From Acidobacteriaceae bacterium (lineage in GTDB: Bacteria; Acidobacteriota; Terriglobia; Terriglobales; Acidobacteriaceae), in assembly GCA_003151875.1 (NCBI GenBank), contig PLYW01000363.1:1-13774 (forward strand): 13,774 nt of DNA, given 5' to 3'. The position numbers were made by a program, and so were the translations under genes. The stretch's first letter is position 1, and every line of letters starts with the position of its first letter. The notes beneath the pieces are model-generated. The model searched no databases, was not told where the DNA came from, and saw only the letters and a list, made by a program, of their open reading frames with translations. Positions 1 to 6,418 of this stretch are shown here, piece by piece.

Positions 1-1
1 A

Positions 2-88
2 GGTGCAAGCACCCACCCGGCGGCACCGGTTGCGGCTCCGGCCATGTCTGAGCCCGAGCCGGAGAAAGCGCTGGCGGTCGGGGCTTGA
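2..88 (+). CDS. C-terminal tail of an upstream gene (partial)
   Basis: The second frame is open from the first bases to a TGA at 86-88 and encodes 28 residues, rich in Pro and Ala and then Glu (PAAPVAAPAMSEPEPEKA). This resembles a disordered C-terminal tail of a secreted or envelope protein and is similar in composition to the Pro/Ala linker of the next gene. The start lies outside the window and no domain is visible, so function cannot be given. Another frame is open to about 105, but its Arg-rich translation looks like an out-of-frame reading. Confidence 0.45.
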   Translation, partial: GASTHPAAPVAAPAMSEPEPEKALAVGA

Positions 89-149
89 TGAGGCTTAACG
101 ACTAGTCTCATAGTTGAACTAGACAGCCAACGGAGTGACCACACGCCTG

Positions 150-176
150 TTGTATTCCGCCCCGTTTGTTTAGAAT
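150..176 (+). promoter_or_regulatory. possible promoter of the Met-rich secreted protein gene
   Basis: A TAGAAT -10-like hexamer at 171-176 is preceded by a TTGTAT -35-like hexamer at 150-155. The 15-bp spacing is short. The implied leader is about 50 nt. A perfect palindrome, TAGTTGAACTA (111-121), lies upstream and could be an operator. This is weak pattern matching only. Confidence 0.25.
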
Positions 177-218
177 TGCGCCGTATTCGTTTCATCATAA
201 AAATGTTCGTGTTCCTTT

Positions 219-226
219 GGAGGAGG
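219..226 (+). promoter_or_regulatory. ribosome binding site fixing a GTG start
   Basis: GGAGGAGG ends 7 nt before GTG at 234. The near-perfect Shine-Dalgarno supports this GTG, and the reading frame then begins with a clean signal peptide. Confidence 0.8.
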
Positions 227-233
227 CCTCATC

Positions 234-1655
234 GTGACTCGCCTATTGCGTCATTCTTCTGCCCTTGCAATCGCCCTAGTCTGTTTTTCCACCGTTGCGT
301 CAGCCGACCTGAAGATCAAGACCCGCACCACGGTGATGGGCCACTCCACCGAGAGCACGGTGTACATCAAGGGAGGCCGCCAGCGCACCGAGACCAGTTT
401 TGGAGGTCACGGCGGCGCGGTCAGCATCATCCAATGCGACCAGAAGCGCATGATCACCGTCACCGGCGATCAATGCATGGTGATGTCGATGGGCGGCGAG
501 TCGTCTTGTCCCGCAACGCCGAACATGGGAGCCATGATGCGGGGAATGGGAGAAGGCGAGCCCACACCTCGTAAGGGCGGGGTTGTGACCATCACCCGCA
601 CTTCCACCGATACCGGCGAGCGTCAGGACATGTTCGGCTACAAAGCGCGCCACATCAAGAGCTCCATGGCGATGGAGTCCACCCCCGACGCCTGCAACCA
701 GTCGCACATGAAGATGGAAATGGATGGCTGGTACGCCGATCTGTCGGCGGGGTTCTCCTGCGGCGACGAGTCGTACCGCGCTCTGGCCTGCGGCGGCCCC
801 GGCGCCAAGCGCGGTTGCAGCGACCGCATCGTGATGAAAGGCGGCGGTGGCGGCGCCCTGGGCTATCCGCTTAAGCAAACCATGACCATGGCATCAGGAC
901 AGGGGACCTACACCATCACGACGGAAGTGGTGGAGTTGACCAACACCAGCCTGGATGCGCCGCTGTTCGAGATGCCGCCCGGCTGCAAGGTCATGGACAT
1001 GTCAGCCATGATGGGCGGCACGCCGCCAACAGGGCATTCGGAGACGGCCCCCGAGCCGGCAGCGGCTCCGACTCCGGCCAAGCCCGCAGCAACTGCACCG
1101 GCGCCGCCTCCCGCGCCCGTGGTTGCGGCCAAGACTGCTGGCGTGGTGCGCATCGGCGTGGTCAAGATCAAGGACATGAGCGGCCAGTCTTTGCCGGTCG
1201 ACAACCTGCGCCTCAACTTGATCGACGAGATCCAACGCCACCAACATGAAGCCGTTCCGCTGGACGCCGAAGCCCCGCACGCCGATGTGGAAAGCGAAGC
1301 CCGCGCCAAGCAGTGTGACTACATCCTCTACACCGTTCCCACGCAGGTGAAGGAGCCGAACAGCGGCGGCCTGCCACCGGCTTCTCTGCCCAAAGGAGTG
1401 GTGCTGGATCCGGCCAAGTTCGAGGCCTTGACTCACGTGACTTTGTACAAGGTGGGCAAACCGCTGCCCGAACTGAAGGAACTGCCGCTGGCGGCTGACG
1501 CCGGTCAGTTCGCCGTCGATGCGGTCATGACTACGTTTGTAATGGAGTCCGACAGGGTCGACCAGCAGATTGCCGAGGATGCCCATCCCAAGCCGGGTTC
1601 AAAGGCTTCCAAGACTCCGGCGAAGCCTGGGACAAGTAGCACGAAGCCGCACTGA
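234..1655 (+). CDS. secreted two-domain protein with Met-rich N-terminal domain, function unknown
   Basis: The protein has 473 residues. A Sec signal peptide covers residues 1-24 (hydrophobic core LAIALVCF, cleavage after VASA). Residues 25-250 form a domain whose opening strands (DLKIKTRTTVMG, later DQKRMITV) recall the DUF4412/LolA-like proteins of acidobacteria; this is a resemblance, not a proven match. A Pro/Ala linker spans about 264-300. Residues 303-437 form a second alpha/beta domain beginning VRIGVVKIKD and containing EARAKQCDYILYT, a style seen in acidobacterial secreted proteins. The tail is Lys/Pro-rich. The first domain is unusual in having 23 Met in residues 35-260, in clusters such as CMVMSM, MGAMMRGM, HMKMEM and VMDMSAMM, plus eight Cys. 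Metal binding is possible but unproven. It is followed by a convergent gene, so is probably monocistronic or the last gene of a unit. Confidence 0.85.
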   Translation: MTRLLRHSSALAIALVCFSTVASADLKIKTRTTVMGHSTESTVYIKGGRQRTETSFGGHGGAVSIIQCDQKRMITVTGDQCMVMSMGGESSCPATPNMGAMMRGMGEGEPTPRKGGVVTITRTSTDTGERQDMFGYKARHIKSSMAMESTPDACNQSHMKMEMDGWYADLSAGFSCGDESYRALACGGPGAKRGCSDRIVMKGGGGGALGYPLKQTMTMASGQGTYTITTEVVELTNTSLDAPLFEMPPGCKVMDMSAMMGGTPPTGHSETAPEPAAAPTPAKPAATAPAPPPAPVVAAKTAGVVRIGVVKIKDMSGQSLPVDNLRLNLIDEIQRHQHEAVPLDAEAPHADVESEARAKQCDYILYTVPTQVKEPNSGGLPPASLPKGVVLDPAKFEALTHVTLYKVGKPLPELKELPLAADAGQFAVDAVMTTFVMESDRVDQQIAEDAHPKPGSKASKTPAKPGTSSTKPH

Positions 1656-1805
1656 GCGGTGCATTCGCCTCAGACGGCGGATGACCTGCGGCACTTATGC
1701 GGAACCGGTCACCCAGTCTGCGATCGCCCACAGCGGTTTCGCATCGGGTGTAGGCGATGGGTGGAGTACACCTTTCAGTGGTGCCGCAAGCAGATGCCCA
1801 AGCTA

Positions 1806-1830
1806 CCTGCTTCAGCCGCTGAAGGACAGG
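1806..1830. repeat. intergenic hairpin between convergent genes
   Basis: CCTG-CTTCAG, loop CCG, CTGAAG-GA-CAGG gives a 10-bp stem interrupted by a two-base bulge. It lies in the 201-bp gap between the stop at 1655 and the stop of the minus-strand gene at 1857. No T-run follows on either strand, so it is not a classical Rho-independent terminator. It may be a bidirectional transcript end or part of a dispersed repeat. The rest of the gap (1656-1805) shows no convincing gene. Confidence 0.5.
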
Positions 1831-1856
1831 GGTTGAAGCCGTCTCGCCCATCACGG

Positions 1857-2294
1857 CTATGCGCCAACCGCTCGCGCCTGGAGACTTGTCTGTGGACCAA
1901 TGTAGCGAGCGCTTCCGAAGCCGAGAATCAGATAGCCGATGCCGCTTAGCAGAAACAACAAAATGATGCCGAACACCGGGCTCTGGCCAAAGGCTTTCGC
2001 GATGTCCATGGCCACAATAATAGCGATTGCGATGTTGACCACCGGAATGAAATACAGCAGCAGCCACCATCCCGGCCGGCCGGCAATCTGCAAGAGGATG
2101 TAGGCGTTGTAGATGGGAACCAGGATCGCCCATCCGGGCTGCCCCGCCTTCACAAAGACCTTCCATCCACCGATGACGACCACCGCCACCATGGCCAGGA
2201 TAACCATCAGCATGGTGCTTCCGAAGAGAGCGGCCATAAGACCGCCGGCGGCAGAATCCTGCTGCAGTAACAGTGACGCAATTCCTGAGATCAT
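1857..2294 (-). CDS. DUF5684-type small integral membrane protein
   Basis: The protein has 145 residues. I chose the ATG at 2294 because AAAGGAG lies just upstream on the minus strand; an in-frame start at 2366 would add 24 non-hydrophobic residues and would lie upstream of the likely transcription start. Hydrophobic segments lie near residues 20-43, 55-71, 76-97 and 107-126, indicating a small inner-membrane protein. The motifs KAGQPGWAILVPIYN (49-63), GRPGWW (72-77), IAKAFG (98-103) and FGSARYIGP (126-134) match the DUF5684 pattern as I remember it. That domain is also found near signal-peptidase-like proteins, but its function is unknown. It is transcribed alone, opposite to its neighbours. 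Confidence 0.88.
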   Translation of the reverse strand: MISGIASLLLQQDSAAGGLMAALFGSTMLMVILAMVAVVVIGGWKVFVKAGQPGWAILVPIYNAYILLQIAGRPGWWLLLYFIPVVNIAIAIIVAMDIAKAFGQSPVFGIILLFLLSGIGYLILGFGSARYIGPQTSLQARAVGA

Positions 2295-2357
2295 GTTTTC
2301 TCCTTTGTTAGGCCAGATCACTCGCGGTCGCGGGTCTTCAATTGGGATTGCGCCCGA

Positions 2358-2386
2358 AGCATACACCTAGCCGGCAACCCTGCCAA
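2358..2386 (-). promoter_or_regulatory. sigma70-type promoter for the DUF5684 gene
   Basis: Read on the minus strand, TTGGCA (2386-2381) and TATGCT (2363-2358) are separated by exactly 17 bp. This predicts a transcript start near 2351 and a leader of about 57 nt. It is the best promoter match in the window. Confidence 0.6.
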
Positions 2387-2500
2387 TCGTAAAGAGTACC
2401 GCTGAGTACGACCGCTCCTCTCGACCCACGCACACTGCCATTCAGTGCAGAACGCCGCGGATTCATTGACTTTCCATGGGGTTCCCACCCTCTCTTCGTC

Positions 2501-2506
2501 TATAGT
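2501..2506 (+). promoter_or_regulatory. -10 element implying a leaderless hydrolase mRNA
   Basis: TATAGT lies 8 nt upstream of the ATG at 2515, and there is no Shine-Dalgarno in between. Transcription from this hexamer would begin at or next to the A of the start codon. No good -35 is seen at 16-18 bp; TTGACT at 2466 is too far away. Confidence 0.4.
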
Positions 2507-2514
2507 TCTTACAG

Positions 2515-3633
2515 ATGCGAGAACGTTACCGCCGCTGGATGCACAACTGGGAAGCGCGCATGACCTCGCGCGACAACAATCGCGTGGTGCGTCCTTTCGA
2601 ATGGGGTCCGGAATGGGCGGCCCGCTGGCCTACGCTGGAGAACTTCCCTCCGCCGCAGGACCAGAGCGATAAAGCTGCGATGCTGGCCTACTGGTCGGCA
2701 GCCAACGACCACATCGTCGCCAACAGCGATCAGTTCTACGCTTACAAAGTGCCGTCGGATTTCCGGCTGGAAAAGCGCAAGGTGGAACTGTTCCACACCG
2801 GCAGCGCCGCTCCCAAGAAGCAGCCGAAGGATGAGCTGGACACCTTCCTGCGCTTCACCTCGGCGGTGGAGTCGCCCTACCGCGAGAACAATTGCATGAA
2901 CGCGCGCTGGTTTCCGGCGCGAGGACGGCGCGCGGTGATCGTCATTCCGCAGTGGAACGCCGACGGCGTAAGCCAGAACGCGCTGTGCCGCATCTTCAAC
3001 TTGCTGGGCATCTCGGCGCTACGCATGAGCATGCCGTACCACGACATCCGTCGCCCGGCGGGACTGACGCGCGCCGACTACGCGGTGTCCGCCAACATTG
3101 GGCGCACCATTGACGCCACGCGACAGGGCATCATCGACATTCGTTGCTGCCTCGATTGGCTGCAGCAGCGCGGCTACACCCGGCTGGGCCTGGTGGGAAC
3201 CAGCCTGGGCTCCTGTTACGCGTTTATCGCGGCGGCCCACGACGCACGCATCAGCGTCAATGTTTTCAACCATGCCTCGACATCGTTCGGCGATGTGACC
3301 TGGACGGGACAATCGACCCGCCACATCCGCCAGGGAATCGAAAGCGTGCTGACCCAGGACGAGCTGCGCCAGGTGTGGCTGTCGATCAGCCCCATCGTGT
3401 ACTTCGACAAGTTCGAGCGCTGGCCGAAGAAGTCGCTAATGATCTATGGCCGCTACGACCTGACGTTCCTGCCGGAATTTTCCGCCCAGGCGGCGGGCGA
3501 ATTCCTGCGCCGCGGGCTCGACACCACCATCAAGGCGCTGCCGTGCGGGCACTATTCGCTTGGCGAAAGCCCCTACAAGTACATGGACGCGTGGCATATC
3601 TCGCGTTTTCTGGCGAAGGCGTTTGCCGGGTAG
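2515..3633 (+). CDS. alpha/beta hydrolase, ABHD18-like (cytoplasmic)
   Basis: The protein has 372 residues and no signal peptide. Residues 1-135 form a non-conserved N-terminal extension rich in Trp, Arg and Pro. The hydrolase core starts near 139 (RAVIVIPQWNADG, the first strand and oxyanion loop). The nucleophile elbow is GTSLG at 228-232, with Ser230 the predicted nucleophile. The acid is probably Asp315 (IYGRYDLTF) and the base His346 (LPCGHYSLG). Spacing and order fit the canonical triad. The general layout recalls the family of abhydrolase-domain-containing protein 18, whose substrate is unknown; an esterase or lipase-like role is an inference. The start codon has no Shine-Dalgarno. The stop is followed after 8 nt by an inverted-repeat element that separates it from rpiB. 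Confidence 0.85.
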   Translation: MRERYRRWMHNWEARMTSRDNNRVVRPFEWGPEWAARWPTLENFPPPQDQSDKAAMLAYWSAANDHIVANSDQFYAYKVPSDFRLEKRKVELFHTGSAAPKKQPKDELDTFLRFTSAVESPYRENNCMNARWFPARGRRAVIVIPQWNADGVSQNALCRIFNLLGISALRMSMPYHDIRRPAGLTRADYAVSANIGRTIDATRQGIIDIRCCLDWLQQRGYTRLGLVGTSLGSCYAFIAAAHDARISVNVFNHASTSFGDVTWTGQSTRHIRQGIESVLTQDELRQVWLSISPIVYFDKFERWPKKSLMIYGRYDLTFLPEFSAQAAGEFLRRGLDTTIKALPCGHYSLGESPYKYMDAWHISRFLAKAFAG

Positions 3634-3641
3634 GGGAATTT

Positions 3642-3794
3642 TTCACCACGGAGAACACGGAGCGCACGGAGAAGAGCAAAATCATTTTTCTTTCATTGTT
3701 GTTCTTTCTTTTTTTCACCTTTTTCGCATTTCTCTGTGTCTCTGTGGTTCATTGTCCTTTGTTTTCCCGTGCTCTCCGTGTCCTCCGTGGTGAA
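3642..3794. repeat. 155-bp element with TTCACCACGGAG terminal inverted repeats
   Basis: The left arm begins TTCACCACGGAG at 3642 and continues with CACGGAG units to about 3673. The right arm (about 3762-3794) is its reverse complement, with 26 of the outer 28 bases matching. A third, diverged copy (reverse complement AACCACAGAGACACAGAG) lies at about 3729-3750 in the same orientation as the right arm. The stretch between is strongly T/C-rich. Repeats of this type are known in acidobacterial and other environmental genomes and give spurious translations such as HHGEHGE or FTTEDTE. No transposase is nearby, so if mobile it is non-autonomous. It may also end transcription of the hydrolase gene. 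Confidence 0.8.
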
Positions 3795-3830
3795 CAGATT
3801 CCCGCCTGTTTGGGTGCCCCGCCCTCGCGC

Positions 3831-3836
3831 TACAAT
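3831..3836 (+). promoter_or_regulatory. -10 element of the rpiB-glyA cluster (leaderless)
   Basis: TACAAT ends 7 nt before the ATG at 3844, with no Shine-Dalgarno between. A weak -35 (TTGGGT, 3810-3815, 15-bp spacing) is present. It lies just outside the repeat element. Transcription would start at the ATG itself. Confidence 0.45.
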
Positions 3837-3843
3837 GTTGGCG

Positions 3844-4308
3844 ATGAAGATTGCACTGGGATCGGACCACGCCGGCTTCGAGCTGAAAGAGAAAATCAAG
3901 CAGAAGCTGTCGGCACAGGGTGTCGCAGTTGACGATCGCGGCACCGACTCGACCGCCTCGTGCGACTATCCTGACTTCGGGCGCGCGGTAGCGGAAGAGG
4001 TTGCCGCGCACGGCGCCGATCTCGGCATCCTGGTGTGTAGCACCGGGATTGGCATGTCGATCGCCGCCAACAAAGTTCCCGGAATTCGCGCCGCGAAAGT
4101 TGACACAGAGTTTGAAGCCGAGCGCTCCCGCGAACACAATGACGCCAATGTGCTGACCCTGGGCGCCTCGGTAATCGACGAAGACGCGGCTTTCAAGATC
4201 GTGGATAAATGGCTGGCCACTTCTTTTGCGGGGGGCCGGCACGAGCGGCGCGTGGAAAAGATCGCGGCCATCGAGCGCGAAGACGAAGGGCGGGCGTCTC
4301 ATGCCTGA
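3844..4308 (+). CDS. rpiB: ribose-5-phosphate isomerase B
   Basis: This enzyme interconverts ribose 5-phosphate and ribulose 5-phosphate in the non-oxidative pentose phosphate pathway, in the cytosol. The 154 residues match the RpiB/LacAB family along their whole length. Visible family features are MKIALGSDHAGFELK at the N terminus with Asp8 and His9, the catalytic-base Cys65 in LVCSTGIGMSIAANK, His98 in SREHNDANVL, and the phosphate-binding Arg132 and Arg136 in GGRHERRV. Length is normal for the family. The start at 3844 gives the conserved N terminus; an in-frame ATG at 3835 would add MLA but overlaps the likely -10. The stop overlaps the start of the next gene by 8 bp, indicating co-transcription with the GNAT gene and glyA. 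Confidence 0.97.
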   Translation: MKIALGSDHAGFELKEKIKQKLSAQGVAVDDRGTDSTASCDYPDFGRAVAEEVAAHGADLGILVCSTGIGMSIAANKVPGIRAAKVDTEFEAERSREHNDANVLTLGASVIDEDAAFKIVDKWLATSFAGGRHERRVEKIAAIEREDEGRASHA

Positions 4309-4789
4309 ACTAATAGCCGCCGTCGGGGGTCCTTCCGCAACCGTTCTGGAGGAGCATCGCGGTGAATTCATGGTGAGCAGTGACCTGGCGCGCATGGACA
4401 TGAATGTGGTCCATGGTTATCTATCGCGCGCGTACTGGTGCGAGGGTCTTCCCCGAGAGGCGCTGGAGCGGGCCATGCGAAACTCCCTGTGTTTTGGACT
4501 CTTCGAAGGCCAAAACCAGGTCGGCTTCGCGCGAGTCGTCAGCGACCGCACTACCTTTGCCTACGTATTCGATGTTTTTGTGCTGGAGTCCCACCGAGGC
4601 AGGGGTTTGGGGACCTGGCTGATGCAATGCGTTGTCAGGCATCCCGAGCTGCAGGGGTTACGACGCTGGCACTTAACCACCCGCGATGCGCACTCGCTTT
4701 ATCGCAAGGTAGGTTTTACGCTGTTGAGCAAGCCGGAGCGTCACATGGAAGTGTTCACGCCCGATATGTACAAGGTTCCTAAATCTTAA
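4301..4789 (+). CDS. GNAT-family N-acetyltransferase
   Basis: The protein has 162 residues. The GNAT fold is shown by the acetyl-CoA pyrophosphate loop in VFVLESHRGRGLGTWLM (93-108, Arg99 to Gly104, matching R/Q-x-x-G-x-G/A). Other family features are the preceding strand FGLFEGQNQVGFARVV (65-80) and a C-terminal DAHSLYRKVGF segment (129-139) for the last helix and strand. The sequence type is a common stand-alone bacterial acetyltransferase; the acceptor is unknown and could be a small molecule or a protein. The ATG at 4301 overlaps the rpiB stop, with GAAGGG about 10 nt upstream. An alternative in-frame ATG at 4370 (MVSSDLARMD) would drop 23 poorly conserved-looking residues and cannot be excluded. 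glyA follows after 27 nt, so the three genes are probably one operon. Confidence 0.92.
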   Translation: MPELIAAVGGPSATVLEEHRGEFMVSSDLARMDMNVVHGYLSRAYWCEGLPREALERAMRNSLCFGLFEGQNQVGFARVVSDRTTFAYVFDVFVLESHRGRGLGTWLMQCVVRHPELQGLRRWHLTTRDAHSLYRKVGFTLLSKPERHMEVFTPDMYKVPKS

Positions 4790-4816
4790 TCCGTAAACCA
4801 GGGAAGGAACGCAATC

Positions 4817-6106
4817 ATGAAATTAAGTGCAATGGAACGCCCGCTGGCCGAAGTTGATCCCGACATCGCGCAGGCGATTGAGAATGAAGAACGCCGCCAG
4901 CATGAAGGCCTGGAGCTGATCGCCTCGGAAAACTTTGTCAGCGAGGCCGTGCTGGAAGCGGCCGGCTCGGTCTTCACCAACAAGTACGCCGAGGGCTATC
5001 CCGGCAAGCGCTATTACGGTGGATGCGAATTCACCGACGTGGTGGAGAACCTGGCGCGTGACCGCGCCAAGCAGTTGTTTGGCGCCGAGCATGCCAACGT
5101 GCAGCCGCACTCCGGTTCCACCGCCAACATGGCTGCTTACGCCGCGGTGATCAAACCTGGGGACACCGTCCTGGGATTGAACCTGGCGCATGGCGGGCAT
5201 CTCTCGCATGGGCATCCGCTGAACTTCTCCGGCAAGACGTACAAGATCGTTCCTTACGGCGTGAGCAAGGAAACCGAGGTCATCGACTACGACGATCTGG
5301 AGAAGATCGCGGAGCGCGAGCAGCCGAAGCTGATCATCGGCGGGGGCAGCGCCTATCCGCGGTTTATCGATTTCCCGCGCATGCGCCAAATTGCCGACAA
5401 AGTTGGCGCGATCTACCTGGTGGACATGGCGCACTTCGCCGGACTGGTTGCCGGAGGAGCGCATCCTTCGCCGGTGCCGCACGCGCAGATCGTTACCAGC
5501 ACCACCCACAAGACGCTGCGTGGTCCGCGCGCCGGATTGATTTTGTCGAAGGCGGAATATGCCGCGCCCATCGACAAGGTTGTGTTCCCCGGAGTTCAAG
5601 GCGGGCCGCTGGTGCACATCATCGCCGCCAAAGCGGTGTGCTTCCACGAGGCCCTGCAGCCCAGCTTCAAAGATTACGCGCGGCAGATTGTGGCCAACGC
5701 CAAGGTGTTGGCGCAAACCCTGGCCGACGAGGGCTTCCACATTATTTCCGGCGGCACCGACACGCACCTCATGCTGGTGGATGTTTTCGCCAAAGGCATG
5801 CTGGGCAGCGAAGCCGAGAACGCGCTGCACGAGGCCGGCATCACGGTCAACAAGAATGCCATTCCGTTCGACACCAATCCGCCGATGAAGCCGAGCGGCA
5901 TCCGCATCGGGAGTCCGGCGCTGACTACTCGCGGCATGAAGGAACCCGAGATGCGGCAAGTCGGCAAGTGGATCTCCGAGGCGCTGCACAACCGCACCGA
6001 CAAGAACTTGCTGGCGCGCATTCGCCGGGAAGTGCTGGAATTGGCGGAGGCGTTTCCGCTGTACGCCTCGCGGCGGGCAAAACATGCGGAGGCAGTGAAG
6101 GCGTAA
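4817..6106 (+). CDS. glyA: serine hydroxymethyltransferase
   Basis: This PLP enzyme converts serine and tetrahydrofolate to glycine and 5,10-methylene-tetrahydrofolate, the main entry of one-carbon units, in the cytosol. The 429 residues are full length. Visible motifs are LIASENFVS (34-42), the YPGKRYYGG substrate region (61-69), QPHSGSTAN (96-104), Asp203 and His206 in LVDMAHFAGL for PLP ring contacts, and STTHKTLRGPR (228-238) with Lys232 the Schiff-base lysine. GGPLVH, TVNKNAIPFD and SGIRIGSPALTTRG follow in normal order. GGGAAGGA-like Shine-Dalgarno bases at 4801-4808 stand 8 nt before the ATG. It is the third gene of the rpiB cluster. In many related genomes rpiB and glyA are adjacent and nrdR follows; here a GNAT gene sits between them and nrdR is absent. 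Confidence 0.98.
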   Translation: MKLSAMERPLAEVDPDIAQAIENEERRQHEGLELIASENFVSEAVLEAAGSVFTNKYAEGYPGKRYYGGCEFTDVVENLARDRAKQLFGAEHANVQPHSGSTANMAAYAAVIKPGDTVLGLNLAHGGHLSHGHPLNFSGKTYKIVPYGVSKETEVIDYDDLEKIAEREQPKLIIGGGSAYPRFIDFPRMRQIADKVGAIYLVDMAHFAGLVAGGAHPSPVPHAQIVTSTTHKTLRGPRAGLILSKAEYAAPIDKVVFPGVQGGPLVHIIAAKAVCFHEALQPSFKDYARQIVANAKVLAQTLADEGFHIISGGTDTHLMLVDVFAKGMLGSEAENALHEAGITVNKNAIPFDTNPPMKPSGIRIGSPALTTRGMKEPEMRQVGKWISEALHNRTDKNLLARIRREVLELAEAFPLYASRRAKHAEAVKA

Positions 6107-6125
6107 GGGCAGACTTTGGAGGGCC

Positions 6126-6275
6126 TTACTGACTATCTCCGCGGTTGCGGCGATCCCGCTGCTGGCGAATGTCGCGGAGCGCTTTATCGGTGTCGGCGGC
6201 AGACAGCTTTTTCCCGCAGCGGAATACCCATGCGCCGCGTTCTTTCCTAAGCGGTGGTTTGACGGTGATGCGCAT
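6126..6275 (-). CDS. possible small basic protein (49 aa), unrecognised
   Basis: The glyA-glycosyltransferase gap (6107-6418) contains a minus-strand frame from ATG at 6275 to TAA at 6128-6126. The product starts MRITVKPPLRKERGAWVF and ends with a highly charged, probably helical segment (ADTDKALRDIRQQRDRR). The composition looks protein-like: a short beta-type start, then an amphipathic helix. There is no clear Shine-Dalgarno and I recognise no family. A small DNA-binding or antitoxin-like protein is conceivable but unsupported, and no toxin partner is adjacent. The rest of the gap (6276-6418) holds only the direct repeat and -10 described separately. Confidence 0.35.
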   Translation of the reverse strand: MRITVKPPLRKERGAWVFRCGKKLSAADTDKALRDIRQQRDRRNRGDSQ

Positions 6276-6347
6276 GTTGAGAGCTTAAAGTGAGACGACC
6301 CATATATCAAATAGGCTCTTGGCGTCCCCGGCGGATGATCTCAGTAC

Positions 6348-6417
6348 ACACTTGAGTTCGAGCCCAAAGTCCAGTAAATACCGCTGCACCGTCGTTCCCG
6401 CGGTTTACACTTGAGTT
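6348..6417 (+). repeat. direct repeat ACACTTGAGTT flanking the glycosyltransferase promoter
   Basis: ACACTTGAGTT occurs at 6348-6358 and again at 6407-6417, 59 bp apart (start to start). The second copy overlaps the presumed -10 and abuts the GTG start at 6419. It may be a regulator binding site or a chance or ancient duplication. Confidence 0.45.
6406..6411 (+). promoter_or_regulatory. -10 element implying a leaderless glycosyltransferase mRNA
   Basis: TACACT ends 7 nt before GTG at 6419, and no Shine-Dalgarno is present. The geometry is the same as at rpiB. No recognisable -35 is found 16-18 bp upstream. Confidence 0.35.
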
Positions 6418-6418
6418 A

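Noticed and set aside
1531..2166. Minus-strand 211-codon frame spanning the end of one gene and much of the DUF5684 gene
   Set aside because: It is out of frame with the recognised membrane protein and has a low-complexity, non-protein-like composition.
2466..2506. TTGACT as a -35 for the hydrolase promoter
   Set aside because: The spacing to TATAGT is 29 bp, far outside the 16-19 bp range.
3693..3944. Frames reading HHGEHGE or FTTEDTE across the gap before rpiB
   Set aside because: These are translations of the CACGGAG repeat element, a known source of false protein calls.
4823..6310. A 495-codon open frame on the minus strand covering all of glyA
   Set aside because: It mirrors glyA codons in a GC-rich gene; the translation is His/Arg/Gly/Val-rich with no recognisable family, while the plus strand encodes an intact enzyme.
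6351..6375. GAGTTCGAGCCC resembling a tRNA T-arm
   Set aside because: No matching acceptor, D or anticodon arms can be drawn around it.
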